Shown: positions 19,308 through 24,917 of the stretch, one piece after another | Position numbering within the stretch: position 1 is the first letter of the stretch | Layout of the letters: the number at the start of each line of letters is the position of its first letter | Virus record (IMG/VR): IMGVR_UViG_3300005932_000017 | Coordinates: 1-24,917 of that record | DNA: 24,917 nucleotides | Strand: one strand, 5' to 3' | Origin: a virus | The notes under the pieces: model-generated | Database searches by the model: none | The model's input: only the letters and a program-made list of their open reading frames with translations | Told to the model about the DNA's origin: nothing | Made by a program: the position numbers and the translations under genes

Positions 19308-19550
19308 ATGGTACGAATAAGACTGATAGACGTTAATTTTCGAGGGCATCCTCGTGGATCTATAGTAAGCGTAACTCAGCCGGAAAAGCATTATCTTATA
19401 GATATGTGCGGACTTGCTGAAGTTGCTGCAATCAAACATAAACCCCATACCGACGACATTGACATACCCTCTCAGGAGAAAGCGGCTTCTCGCAAGGGGA
19501 GCCGCCCTTCTTCCAAAAAGAAGTCGCCGGATAAAACAGATAATAATTAG
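19308..19550 (+). CDS. Small connector-like protein with basic tail
   Basis: I place the start at ATG 19308, 2 bp after the previous stop; TTG 19302 is an alternative overlapping it. The product has 80 residues: a beta-type N-terminal half (VRIRLIDVNFRGHPRGSIVS, then LIDMCGLAEVAAIKHKP) and a basic low-complexity tail (SRKGSRPSSKKKSPDKTDNN). The G-x-x-V..LI..GLAE pattern resembles small phage proteins found next to capsid genes. No good Shine-Dalgarno is seen, suggesting coupling. A GGAG site for the next gene follows the stop. Confidence 0.6.
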   Translation: MVRIRLIDVNFRGHPRGSIVSVTQPEKHYLIDMCGLAEVAAIKHKPHTDDIDIPSQEKAASRKGSRPSSKKKSPDKTDNN

Positions 19551-19558
19551 GAGATACT

Positions 19559-20077
19559 ATGCCTGAATATCCTGTAGCTGGAACTGCCGGGCACGTCGTC
19601 AAAAGATTTGGCGTTTATCTACGTGTAGCGGTTGCGTATGTTGCACCTGTCGCAGAAGCAGATTATGACACATTGAAGGCAACTTTCGATGGAGAGACTG
19701 ATCCCGTTGCCATTGGAGAGAACGAAGATAATTCCTCACTCATAAAACTCACACCGAAAGAATCAGCCAGAGTACACGGTGGACGAATGAAGACCACCCT
19801 GTATGACGGACTGTTCGAAATCAAACTCTTGGATGTCACCATGGCAAACCAGGACTATATTGAGTCACTGATCGGAGTCAAGATCGATGCGCTTTGTGAA
19901 GATGAAAAAACAGTCAAGAGCACTGTTGTTTTGGATTTCTATCCTGAAATTGAAGAACTCGATACAGACGGAAAAACTTCCACGATCTTAATTCGTGGGA
20001 AAGCAGAAGTTGCCGCAAACGACCTCGCTGCATTCAGAGATCACATCTGGCACGATGTACTGACACCCCCAGCTTAA
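19559..20077 (+). CDS. Probable tail tube protein
   Basis: This 172-residue protein starts at ATG 19559 behind TAGGAG. It is mixed alpha/beta with strands HVVKRFGVYLRVAVAY and GRMKTTLYDGLFEIKLLDVT, and ends in TVVLDFYPEIEEL with TSTILIRGKAEVA. The position between capsid/connector genes and the tail chaperone-tape measure pair, together with the strand-rich composition, points to the major tail protein of a non-contractile tail. No sheath gene is adjacent. The family is not recognised directly; the call rests on context. Confidence 0.6.
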   Translation: MPEYPVAGTAGHVVKRFGVYLRVAVAYVAPVAEADYDTLKATFDGETDPVAIGENEDNSSLIKLTPKESARVHGGRMKTTLYDGLFEIKLLDVTMANQDYIESLIGVKIDALCEDEKTVKSTVVLDFYPEIEELDTDGKTSTILIRGKAEVAANDLAAFRDHIWHDVLTPPA

Positions 20078-20096
20078 ACCCATAACAATGATATGC

Positions 20097-20128
20097 AAGC
20101 CCTTTCGGTGTGTTGCTGAGAGGGCTTT
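20097..20128 (+). terminator. Probable terminator after the tail tube gene
   Basis: AAGCCCT (20097-20103) pairs with AGGGCTT (20121-20127) around a 17-nt loop and is followed by a short T-rich TTTTAT. The T run is weak, so it may attenuate rather than stop transcription into the holin genes. Confidence 0.5.
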
Positions 20129-20150
20129 TATCCAATTAGGAGCGCCCTTA

Positions 20151-20372
20151 ATGTCTGACGAAAACGGCAACAAAACCTTTGTAAGAATCACAAACAAAAT
20201 GATCTACGATAAGATCGATCATATGGAAGATAAGCTCGATGTAGTCGTCAATGATACCGAGACCAATAAGGAAAACATAAAAACAAACAAGAAATCTATC
20301 TGGTGGTTGTGGACGGGTATCGGGGGCATGGCGCTCGGTATTATTTTCGCAGCGCTGAGAGGAGCAATATAA
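20151..20372 (+). CDS. Small tail-anchored membrane protein, holin-associated
   Basis: This 73-residue protein has a charged, coiled N-terminal part (IYDKIDHMEDKLDVVVNDTE, TNKENIKTNKKS) and one C-terminal transmembrane helix (IWWLWTGIGGMALGIIFAAL). This is the layout of XhlA-like proteins that act with holins. TTAGGAGCG lies before ATG 20151. The stop overlaps the next start (TAATG, 20370-20374), tying it to the holin gene. Confidence 0.7.
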   Translation: MSDENGNKTFVRITNKMIYDKIDHMEDKLDVVVNDTETNKENIKTNKKSIWWLWTGIGGMALGIIFAALRGAI

Positions 20373-20782
20373 TGGGATTACCAATTATACAAGATGTACT
20401 CGAACTCGTCGGGAAGGGAGTCGACCTGATCTTTCCTGATAAAAACGAAGCGAATAAGATCAAGAATGATCTACAAATGAGCGTATTAAAACTCGCATTG
20501 GAGGAGAAAAAACTAGTTTTTCAAGACCTCGAATCCGCACGCCAAATGTATATCGAAGAAACGAAGGTTTCGAAATCGCCGCTTGCAGGATTCCTGCGAG
20601 ATATATTCAGACCGGTGACCGGGTTTTTGCTCATTTTTATTGTGCTGTATTGCCGTGTGATCGGACCGCTTTTCAAGCTGCCGGTCGTTGAACTGACGGC
20701 ATGGGATTACGCTCTTATAGGCACGGTCGTTGCTTTCTATTTCGGGCTTCGACACAAAGAAAAAGAAACAGGGAAGGACTAA
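20372..20782 (+). CDS. Holin of the 3TM family
   Basis: This 136-residue protein has a helical, charged N-terminal half (FPDKNEANKIKNDLQMSVLK, LALEEKKLVFQDLESARQMY). The hydrophobic C-terminal half is KSPLAGFLRDIFRPVTGFLL, IFIVLYCRVIGPLFKLPV and LTAWDYALIGTVVAFYFGLR. The S-P-L-x-G-x-x-R-D-x-x-R-P phrase followed by membrane helices is typical of the 3TM phage and gene-transfer-agent holin family. It would permeabilise the inner membrane for lysis. The C39-like peptidase at 7871 is the only lysin candidate in view. Confidence 0.85.
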   Translation: MGLPIIQDVLELVGKGVDLIFPDKNEANKIKNDLQMSVLKLALEEKKLVFQDLESARQMYIEETKVSKSPLAGFLRDIFRPVTGFLLIFIVLYCRVIGPLFKLPVVELTAWDYALIGTVVAFYFGLRHKEKETGKD

Positions 20783-20786
20783 TACA

Positions 20787-21164
20787 TTGAAAAATTATTC
20801 AATCAAAATAGACCTCGATACACTCGCTGAGGTCTGGATATTATTCGAAGAGTGCGGCGCTGAAGGTCTCCTGGTTGGCAGGAAGATCACTGCCGATATG
20901 TCAGATATTATCGGCTACTTCATAGGCAAAAAGAAACTCGTTGATCTCTGCAAGATCATCACGGGCATGGACGATGATTTCGGGAAGGTAGACTTCGGCA
21001 TAGTCGCACAGATACTTTCTGATTTTTTCGGAAAAATGGGCGAAGAATCAGCAGGGCTATTCGCTATGTTGGTGATTCGTCCGAGACAGAAAACCCAGAC
21101 GACCCCAGAGAAGCAGACGAGCGAGAAACCAAAACCATCCAAACCAATCCCTTCTGGGGACTGA
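20787..21164 (+). CDS. Tail assembly chaperone, short (gpG-type) product
   Basis: I place the start at TTG 20787, behind GGAAGGAC; no ATG of this frame lies outside the holin gene. The product has 125 residues: a beta start (NYSIKIDLDTLAEVWILFEE), helices (IIGYFIGKKKLVDLCKIITG, FGIVAQILSDFFGKMGEES) and a Pro/Lys-rich tail (TPEKQTSEKPKPSKPIPSGD). It lies immediately before the tape measure, the usual site of tail assembly chaperones made as a short form and a frameshifted long form. A T-TTT-TTC slippery sequence is present at 21023-21029. Confidence 0.75.
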   Translation: MKNYSIKIDLDTLAEVWILFEECGAEGLLVGRKITADMSDIIGYFIGKKKLVDLCKIITGMDDDFGKVDFGIVAQILSDFFGKMGEESAGLFAMLVIRPRQKTQTTPEKQTSEKPKPSKPIPSGD

Positions 21165-21253
21165 AGCATACGCTCACACGCATGGGATTCCGTGATGCAG
21201 GTACAATGAACATCGATGAAGCACTGTACCATATAGGACGACTCAATGGCTAA
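21023..21253 (+). CDS. Frameshifted extension of the tail assembly chaperone (GT-type product)
   Basis: A -1 shift on T-TTT-TTC (21023-21029) lets translation continue without a stop to TAA 21251-21253. The second part has no start codon of its own before a late ATG (21181). The extension includes VGDSSETENPDDPREADERE and then NPFWGLKHTLTRMGFRDAGT, NIDEALYHIGRLNG, which looks like real protein. Its stop overlaps the tape measure ATG at 21246. Programmed -1 shifts in this pair of genes are known in Mu, lambda and many other tailed phages. The slip site is an inference; the open -1 frame is seen directly. Confidence 0.65.
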   Translation, partial: FFRKNGRRISRAIRYVGDSSETENPDDPREADERETKTIQTNPFWGLKHTLTRMGFRDAGTMNIDEALYHIGRLNG

Positions 21254-23672
21254 TTTGCAGATAGAACTTCAACTCGACCTGACACCCTTCAAGGAAGGGC
21301 TCAAGGGTGCGCTGCGACTCGGAGAGAATTTCTCTTCCCAGTTCCAGGACTTACTGTCCGGCGTAACCGTTGAAGCTGATCTGTCTCAACTCGACCAAAT
21401 CGCTGACGAAGTTGAAGCTGAGATCACCGGCATAGAAGGTGAAGCGACTATTACGGGCGACGGCTCCGAGGCAATAGATGAAGCTGAAGATGTAGAAGCT
21501 GCTGTCGATGCAATCCCTGATGAAAAAACTCTCACTATAAATGCTGAGGGCGATGCACTCGATACACTCGGAAATCTGTCTCTTATTTACACCGGACTTA
21601 TGCAGGCAGGTCAGCAGGTCATGGGAATGTTCGGAGGGCTTACAGAAAAAGCCAACGTCCAGGAGGATGCTGAATATTCTCTCAAAGCTGCGCTGAGAAA
21701 TACCGGACTGGAAGTAGACAATAATCTTTCCAAGCTGAAAAATTATGCGTCCGGACTTCAGGAGATCACACGATACGGAGACGAAGCTATACTCATGGGA
21801 ACTGCATTGGCGCAGAACATTGGCAAGTTTGCAGCCGAGGATCTTCCGCGTGTTCAGAAAGCAGCCATCGGGCTTGCTTCCACCTACAAGATAGATCTGC
21901 AAACTGCCTTCCAGATGATAGGACGCGCAGCAGCTGGTCAAACTCAAATGCTCACACGTTACGGTATTGTTATTGATATGACAAAATCCAAAGAGGAGCA
22001 GTTCCAGCAGGTGCTTGAAAAAGGCATCGATGGTTTTGCTATAGCTGAGGAGATGGCTGAGAATACCTCCGGTGAAATGGAGCAGCTCGGCAATGTATTT
22101 GGAGATCTCCAGGAGAAGATCGGCGACCTGATGAAGCTGGGGCTCACACCCTTGCTGCCGATTTTCGAAGGAGCAATATCGCTTGCAGGCGGATTCTTTG
22201 ATGCACTCACCAAGACACCTCTTGAGAGGACCATCGATGAACTTGAGAGACTTGGAGCGAATGTTGAGACGATCAATAAGCTCAAAAAACTACAACTTGA
22301 ACTCGACCTTATGGAGCTTCAACACCATCAAAAGAAAAAAGGATATTTGGTAGACGAACAGACACTAACTGGAAAGATAGAAGAATCTCAACAGAATCTA
22401 ATTAGTTTTAATACTGAACTTGCAGAAATTTACGCAAAATATGGTAAAGAAAATCTGAAAAATCTTGAAGATATGAGCTACGGAAAGATAGTAATGAAAG
22501 GTCTTGGCGGTGCAGCATCAGACGTTGTTGCTATTAACGAGGCACTAAATGAGGCACATCAAAAAGAGCTTATTCTATTAAGTAAAATAAATACAGAGAG
22601 AAAGAACATTTCTGGTTTAGGTGATCAGCTTGGCTTGATGAGTGAGATAGAACTAAAGAAGCAACAACTTATTGCCCTTACTGAAAAACAGGGTGCTGCA
22701 GAGGAAGAAATTGCAAATCTTCCGTCTGTGCCGGATGTCCCGATCGGGATGGAGTTCGAACCATTTTCAGAGGAAGAGCTTGAGCTTGTCGCCCAGGAAG
22801 TCAACCAGGCAATAGAAGAACTCGATCTTGATAAAATAGATGTTATAGATCCGGAAAAAATAAAAAGCGATCTCGACCTTGCCCTCGACGATGTGAGGAA
22901 GTGGGGATCTGCTGTGTCAGGAACTGTGAACAATATCTCAGGAGCATGGAGCGCATATTATGATCTGCAATCCACAAATATTGAGAATGAATACAACGAC
23001 AGAAAAAAAGCGATCGAGGACTCCGCAAAATCTGAGGAAGATAAGAAAAAGAAACTCGAAAAGCTTGATGAGGAATATGCAGAGAAGAAAAAGGAGCTTG
23101 CTGAAGCACAGAAGCCGGTTCAGATAGGACAGGCAATCAGTAATACTGCCCTCGGTGTAATAAGAGCTTTTGCAGATCCAGGAGGTATTCCCGGTTTAAT
23201 TCTGTCTATGCTTGTTGCAGCACAGGGTGCGTTTCAAATCGCCACGATCAAAGCCCAGAAATACAATGAGGGAGAGGTTGACATTTTTAGTGAACCTATC
23301 GGAGATATATTGGGAGTGCTACAGCGTTACGGTAGTGATGGTATTATTGAGATCAAGGGTCCCGGCACAGATATGTCCGATAGCATACTCGCCTTACTCA
23401 GTCGCGGTGAGACAATTACAGATGCAGAAGGCACCAGGAAAAATAAAGGGCCGCTTTCTTACATCAAGAAAGGTGGAGTTATACAAGGATATGCAGACGG
23501 AGAAATTGGAATAGAAGAGCGTGGAGCGATGAGCGTGGAGCGAGGTGGATATAGCACAAAGCTTCTTATAGAGCAAAACAGGTTATTGAGGGATAATTTA
23601 AAATTTCTCTCACACCTGAAAAACATCGATGATAATACGAACTCAATGCGCAAGGCACGGAGGAGATTCTGA
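21246..23672 (+). CDS. Tail tape measure protein
   Basis: This 808-residue protein sets tail length and helps DNA entry. It has an acidic N-terminal region (SQLDQIADEVEAEITGIEGE, EDVEAAVDAIPDEKTLTINA). The conserved tape measure core follows at about 110-330: GLMQAGQQVMGMFGGL, NYASGLQEITRYGDEAILMG, GLASTYKIDLQTAFQMIGRA. Helical coils run through the middle. A segment of about 40 Lys/Glu-rich residues (ENEYNDRKKAIEDSAKSEED) precedes a hydrophobic stretch (GLILSMLVAAQGAFQIATIK). The C-terminus includes EERGAMSVERGGYST, encoded by a GAGCGTGGAGCGATGAGCGT-type dispersed repeat (about 23517-23551). The stop overlaps the next small ATG. Confidence 0.9.
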   Translation: MANLQIELQLDLTPFKEGLKGALRLGENFSSQFQDLLSGVTVEADLSQLDQIADEVEAEITGIEGEATITGDGSEAIDEAEDVEAAVDAIPDEKTLTINAEGDALDTLGNLSLIYTGLMQAGQQVMGMFGGLTEKANVQEDAEYSLKAALRNTGLEVDNNLSKLKNYASGLQEITRYGDEAILMGTALAQNIGKFAAEDLPRVQKAAIGLASTYKIDLQTAFQMIGRAAAGQTQMLTRYGIVIDMTKSKEEQFQQVLEKGIDGFAIAEEMAENTSGEMEQLGNVFGDLQEKIGDLMKLGLTPLLPIFEGAISLAGGFFDALTKTPLERTIDELERLGANVETINKLKKLQLELDLMELQHHQKKKGYLVDEQTLTGKIEESQQNLISFNTELAEIYAKYGKENLKNLEDMSYGKIVMKGLGGAASDVVAINEALNEAHQKELILLSKINTERKNISGLGDQLGLMSEIELKKQQLIALTEKQGAAEEEIANLPSVPDVPIGMEFEPFSEEELELVAQEVNQAIEELDLDKIDVIDPEKIKSDLDLALDDVRKWGSAVSGTVNNISGAWSAYYDLQSTNIENEYNDRKKAIEDSAKSEEDKKKKLEKLDEEYAEKKKELAEAQKPVQIGQAISNTALGVIRAFADPGGIPGLILSMLVAAQGAFQIATIKAQKYNEGEVDIFSEPIGDILGVLQRYGSDGIIEIKGPGTDMSDSILALLSRGETITDAEGTRKNKGPLSYIKKGGVIQGYADGEIGIEERGAMSVERGGYSTKLLIEQNRLLRDNLKFLSHLKNIDDNTNSMRKARRRF

Positions 23673-23794
23673 TGAGGATTTCACGCAGAGTGCGCAATAA
23701 TGCGCTACGCAAAGATAAAAAGAACACAGAGTGCGCAAGAATGCGCTTCGCAGAGAAAGAGTGGTATTACGTGGAGAGATCATGTTTGAAGTAA
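23672..23794 (+). CDS. 40-residue repeat-derived open frame, doubtful
   Basis: ATG 23672 overlaps the tape measure stop (TGATG). The 40 codons are built on two copies of an ACAGAGTGCGCAA..TGCGCT..CGCAGAG dispersed repeat (23683-23716 and 23725-23757). The product is basic (RRVRNNALRKDKKNTECARM). It may be translated by coupling but is more likely repeat filler between the tape measure and the next tail gene, whose ATG at 23782 it overlaps. Confidence 0.25.
   Translation: MRISRRVRNNALRKDKKNTECARMRFAEKEWYYVERSCLK
23683..23757 (+). repeat. Two copies of a CAGAGTGCGCAANAATGCGCT dispersed repeat
   Basis: GCAGAGTGCGCAATAATGCG and ACAGAGTGCGCAAGAATGCG are nearly identical units about 41 bp apart, each followed by CT(A/T)CGCA. 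They belong to the ACGCAGAGTGCGCAGAG style of intergenic repeat and separate the tape measure from the next tail gene. Confidence 0.65.
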
Positions 23795-24917
23795 AATTCA
23801 TACAGGGCTGGAACCTAAGTTTTGGGTTCGATGAAGAGACCGATATCACACCGACCGGTCTTGAACACACAGAGCTGGATCACGATCCCGAGCGCTTCAT
23901 GTCAGAGGATTTCTTTTTGAGAGAGCCGCGAGAGGCGCGGATCAAATTTTTTAGAACACAATTTTTGCTCGATCACTTTGTCTATCCTCCCGCCGATGAG
24001 ATCATAAATGTGGTATTATATAAGGATGAGGACGGCAACATAATAGAGGAGAGTCAATATGATCCTGAGACCTGCACAAAGGACGTGGTGGTCAACAGGT
24101 ATTCGAAGATCATAGTAAAAATACTTGAGGACGACCGGTTGATCTTCCTGGGGCTTGTACAGCTTAATGAGGTGCCGGATGACACAGAAGAAATCTCCAT
24201 CACATGCACGGACTTTCTCGATCTGTTCCAGTCATATTCTGAGGCGCTTATATATAATGTACCCGGGGAGAACTCATACGGATACTATTTCTCCAAATCA
24301 ATAGTACAGTCCTTGATCGATATTATTGTGGACACGACCGGGCTCAATCTCCAGTACTCACTTAATGATGACATCTTCATGGAGTGGGTGAGCGACTACA
24401 CAGTATATTCAGATCCGAATCTTGATCCCGATCTTGTCACCTTCACTGTTCCTCAATACAGCAACTGGGTTGATTACTGGCAGTTCACTAATGTTTTACG
24501 AACAGCGTCGGTGCCCGAAGAGTCAGTTGTATTTTACCAGGTATTTGGATTTTGGGTAACATCCGCAGCAGGGGAGACATACTATTGCAGCATCAAATGG
24601 AAGAAATATTCACCGATAACCGGCTGGAGCGATGAGCTTGAGACGACATATACACTCGTTGAGGACTTAGGGGTTGGCGGTTATGATAGATTTTTACAGC
24701 AGATTGATGACTGGCGTATCGAATGGCTTGCATCGATAGGATCGGGGCAGCTGTTCTTATTGCCTCCTGATTATTTTTATTACGTTGAGGACAATCGCTT
24801 GGTACGATTTCGTCAGGAATGGTGGAGCGCTGCGATACCGTACCGGTCCGGCAATCAGAAATATATAGACCTACTTAAGGTGATCACTCTTGTGAATAAT
24901 CTAACCATCTACCAGGA
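23782..24917 (+). CDS. Tail protein, partial (runs off the right edge)
   Basis: The frame is open from ATG 23782 to the end of the window, 378 codons and more. GTGGAGAG precedes the ATG. The product starts MFEVKFIQGWNLSFGFDEET and is acidic and rich in Trp and Tyr. It has FFLREPREARIKFFRTQFLL, SKIIVKILEDDRLIFLGLVQ and SITCTDFLDLFQSYSEALIY. Immediately after a tape measure gene a distal tail or baseplate-hub protein is expected. The strand-rich content with aromatic residues agrees, but I do not recognise the family. No stop codon, signal peptide or membrane helix is seen. Confidence 0.7.
   Translation, partial: MFEVKFIQGWNLSFGFDEETDITPTGLEHTELDHDPERFMSEDFFLREPREARIKFFRTQFLLDHFVYPPADEIINVVLYKDEDGNIIEESQYDPETCTKDVVVNRYSKIIVKILEDDRLIFLGLVQLNEVPDDTEEISITCTDFLDLFQSYSEALIYNVPGENSYGYYFSKSIVQSLIDIIVDTTGLNLQYSLNDDIFMEWVSDYTVYSDPNLDPDLVTFTVPQYSNWVDYWQFTNVLRTASVPEESVVFYQVFGFWVTSAAGETYYCSIKWKKYSPITGWSDELETTYTLVEDLGVGGYDRFLQQIDDWRIEWLASIGSGQLFLLPPDYFYYVEDNRLVRFRQEWWSAAIPYRSGNQKYIDLLKVITLVNNLTIYQ

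Larger units (their letters stand above)
316..24917. mobile_element. Mu-like transposable siphovirus prophage, left part
   Basis: The element starts near 316-323, where the host reading frame is lost and a TG-initial sequence with transposase-site-like repeats begins. It contains a DDE transposase, a MuB-like ATPase, GemA and DUF3164 homologues, and Mu-type head genes (gp28, gp29/gp30, gpG, gp36 and gp37 families). It continues with capsid, tail tube, tail chaperone and tape measure, and is still open at the right edge. If the end is TGTGGG at 316, the 5-bp target duplication would be ATCAC (311-315); if it is TGACAA at 323, it would be 318-322. No tail sheath is seen, which suggests a non-contractile tail. 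Confidence 0.9.

Noticed and set aside
20303-20371. Longer start for the holin gene
   Set aside because: It would overlap most of the coupled upstream gene; ATG 20372 in TAATG gives the normal family start.
21351-21947. 198-codon minus-strand open frame
   Set aside because: It is antisense to the tape measure N-terminus; no motif supports it.

Overview
The window holds the left part of a Mu-like (DDE-transposase) siphovirus prophage. It is inserted in a host gene for a secreted protein and runs off the right edge, so the right end is not seen. The host looks like a Gram-negative environmental bacterium. The interrupted gene at 2-325 resembles large exported proteins of the FCB group (Cloacimonadota-like and relatives), and several intergenic repeat families typical of such genomes (CCACGAAAGGCACGAAAG-type, GTTCCCAAG..CTTGGGAAC palindromes, CTGAG..TCGAAG..CTCAG elements) are scattered through the phage. 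The host assignment is an inference and is weak.

Left end (about 316-900). The presumed phage end carries four copies of a TGACA-N2/3-GGTTTG motif, the likely transposase sites. Next come the 3' stub of a leftward coiled-coil gene (546-686) and a two-repeat, one-spacer CRISPR-like unit (684-795), with no cas genes in the window. A control region follows with small dyads, and a perfect 21-bp inverted repeat brackets the start of the first rightward gene.

Early rightward genes (897-9315). A small DNA-binding protein and a membrane peptide precede the MuA-type transposase (D323, D390, E438) and the MuB-like AAA ATPase. A tightly overlapped operon of Mu accessory genes follows: a winged-helix protein, a GemA-like protein, a DUF3164 protein, a glutaredoxin-like protein, a Cys-cluster protein, two tandem paralogous HTH proteins, several membrane proteins, a C39-like cysteine peptidase and a membrane-anchored zinc ribbon.

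Middle (9312-10797). A good sigma70-type promoter and a structured leader precede an ORF6N-type regulator. Then come two terminators, a class II tRNA with encoded CCA and an apparent UAU anticodon, and a bidirectional terminator.

Structural genes form two divergent transcription units separated by a 117-bp region with two dyads (16730-16846). Leftward: DUF1834, DUF1320, gpG-like tail completion, small terminase, large terminase, and a portal-MuF fusion with a probable C-terminal nuclease toxin. Rightward: ClpP-type protease/scaffold, major capsid, an exported protein, a small connector-like protein, tail tube, two holin-region membrane proteins, a tail assembly chaperone with a candidate -1 frameshift, the tape measure, and a tail protein cut by the window edge. 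No tail sheath gene is seen, which favours a siphovirus of the B3/D3112 type over a myovirus.
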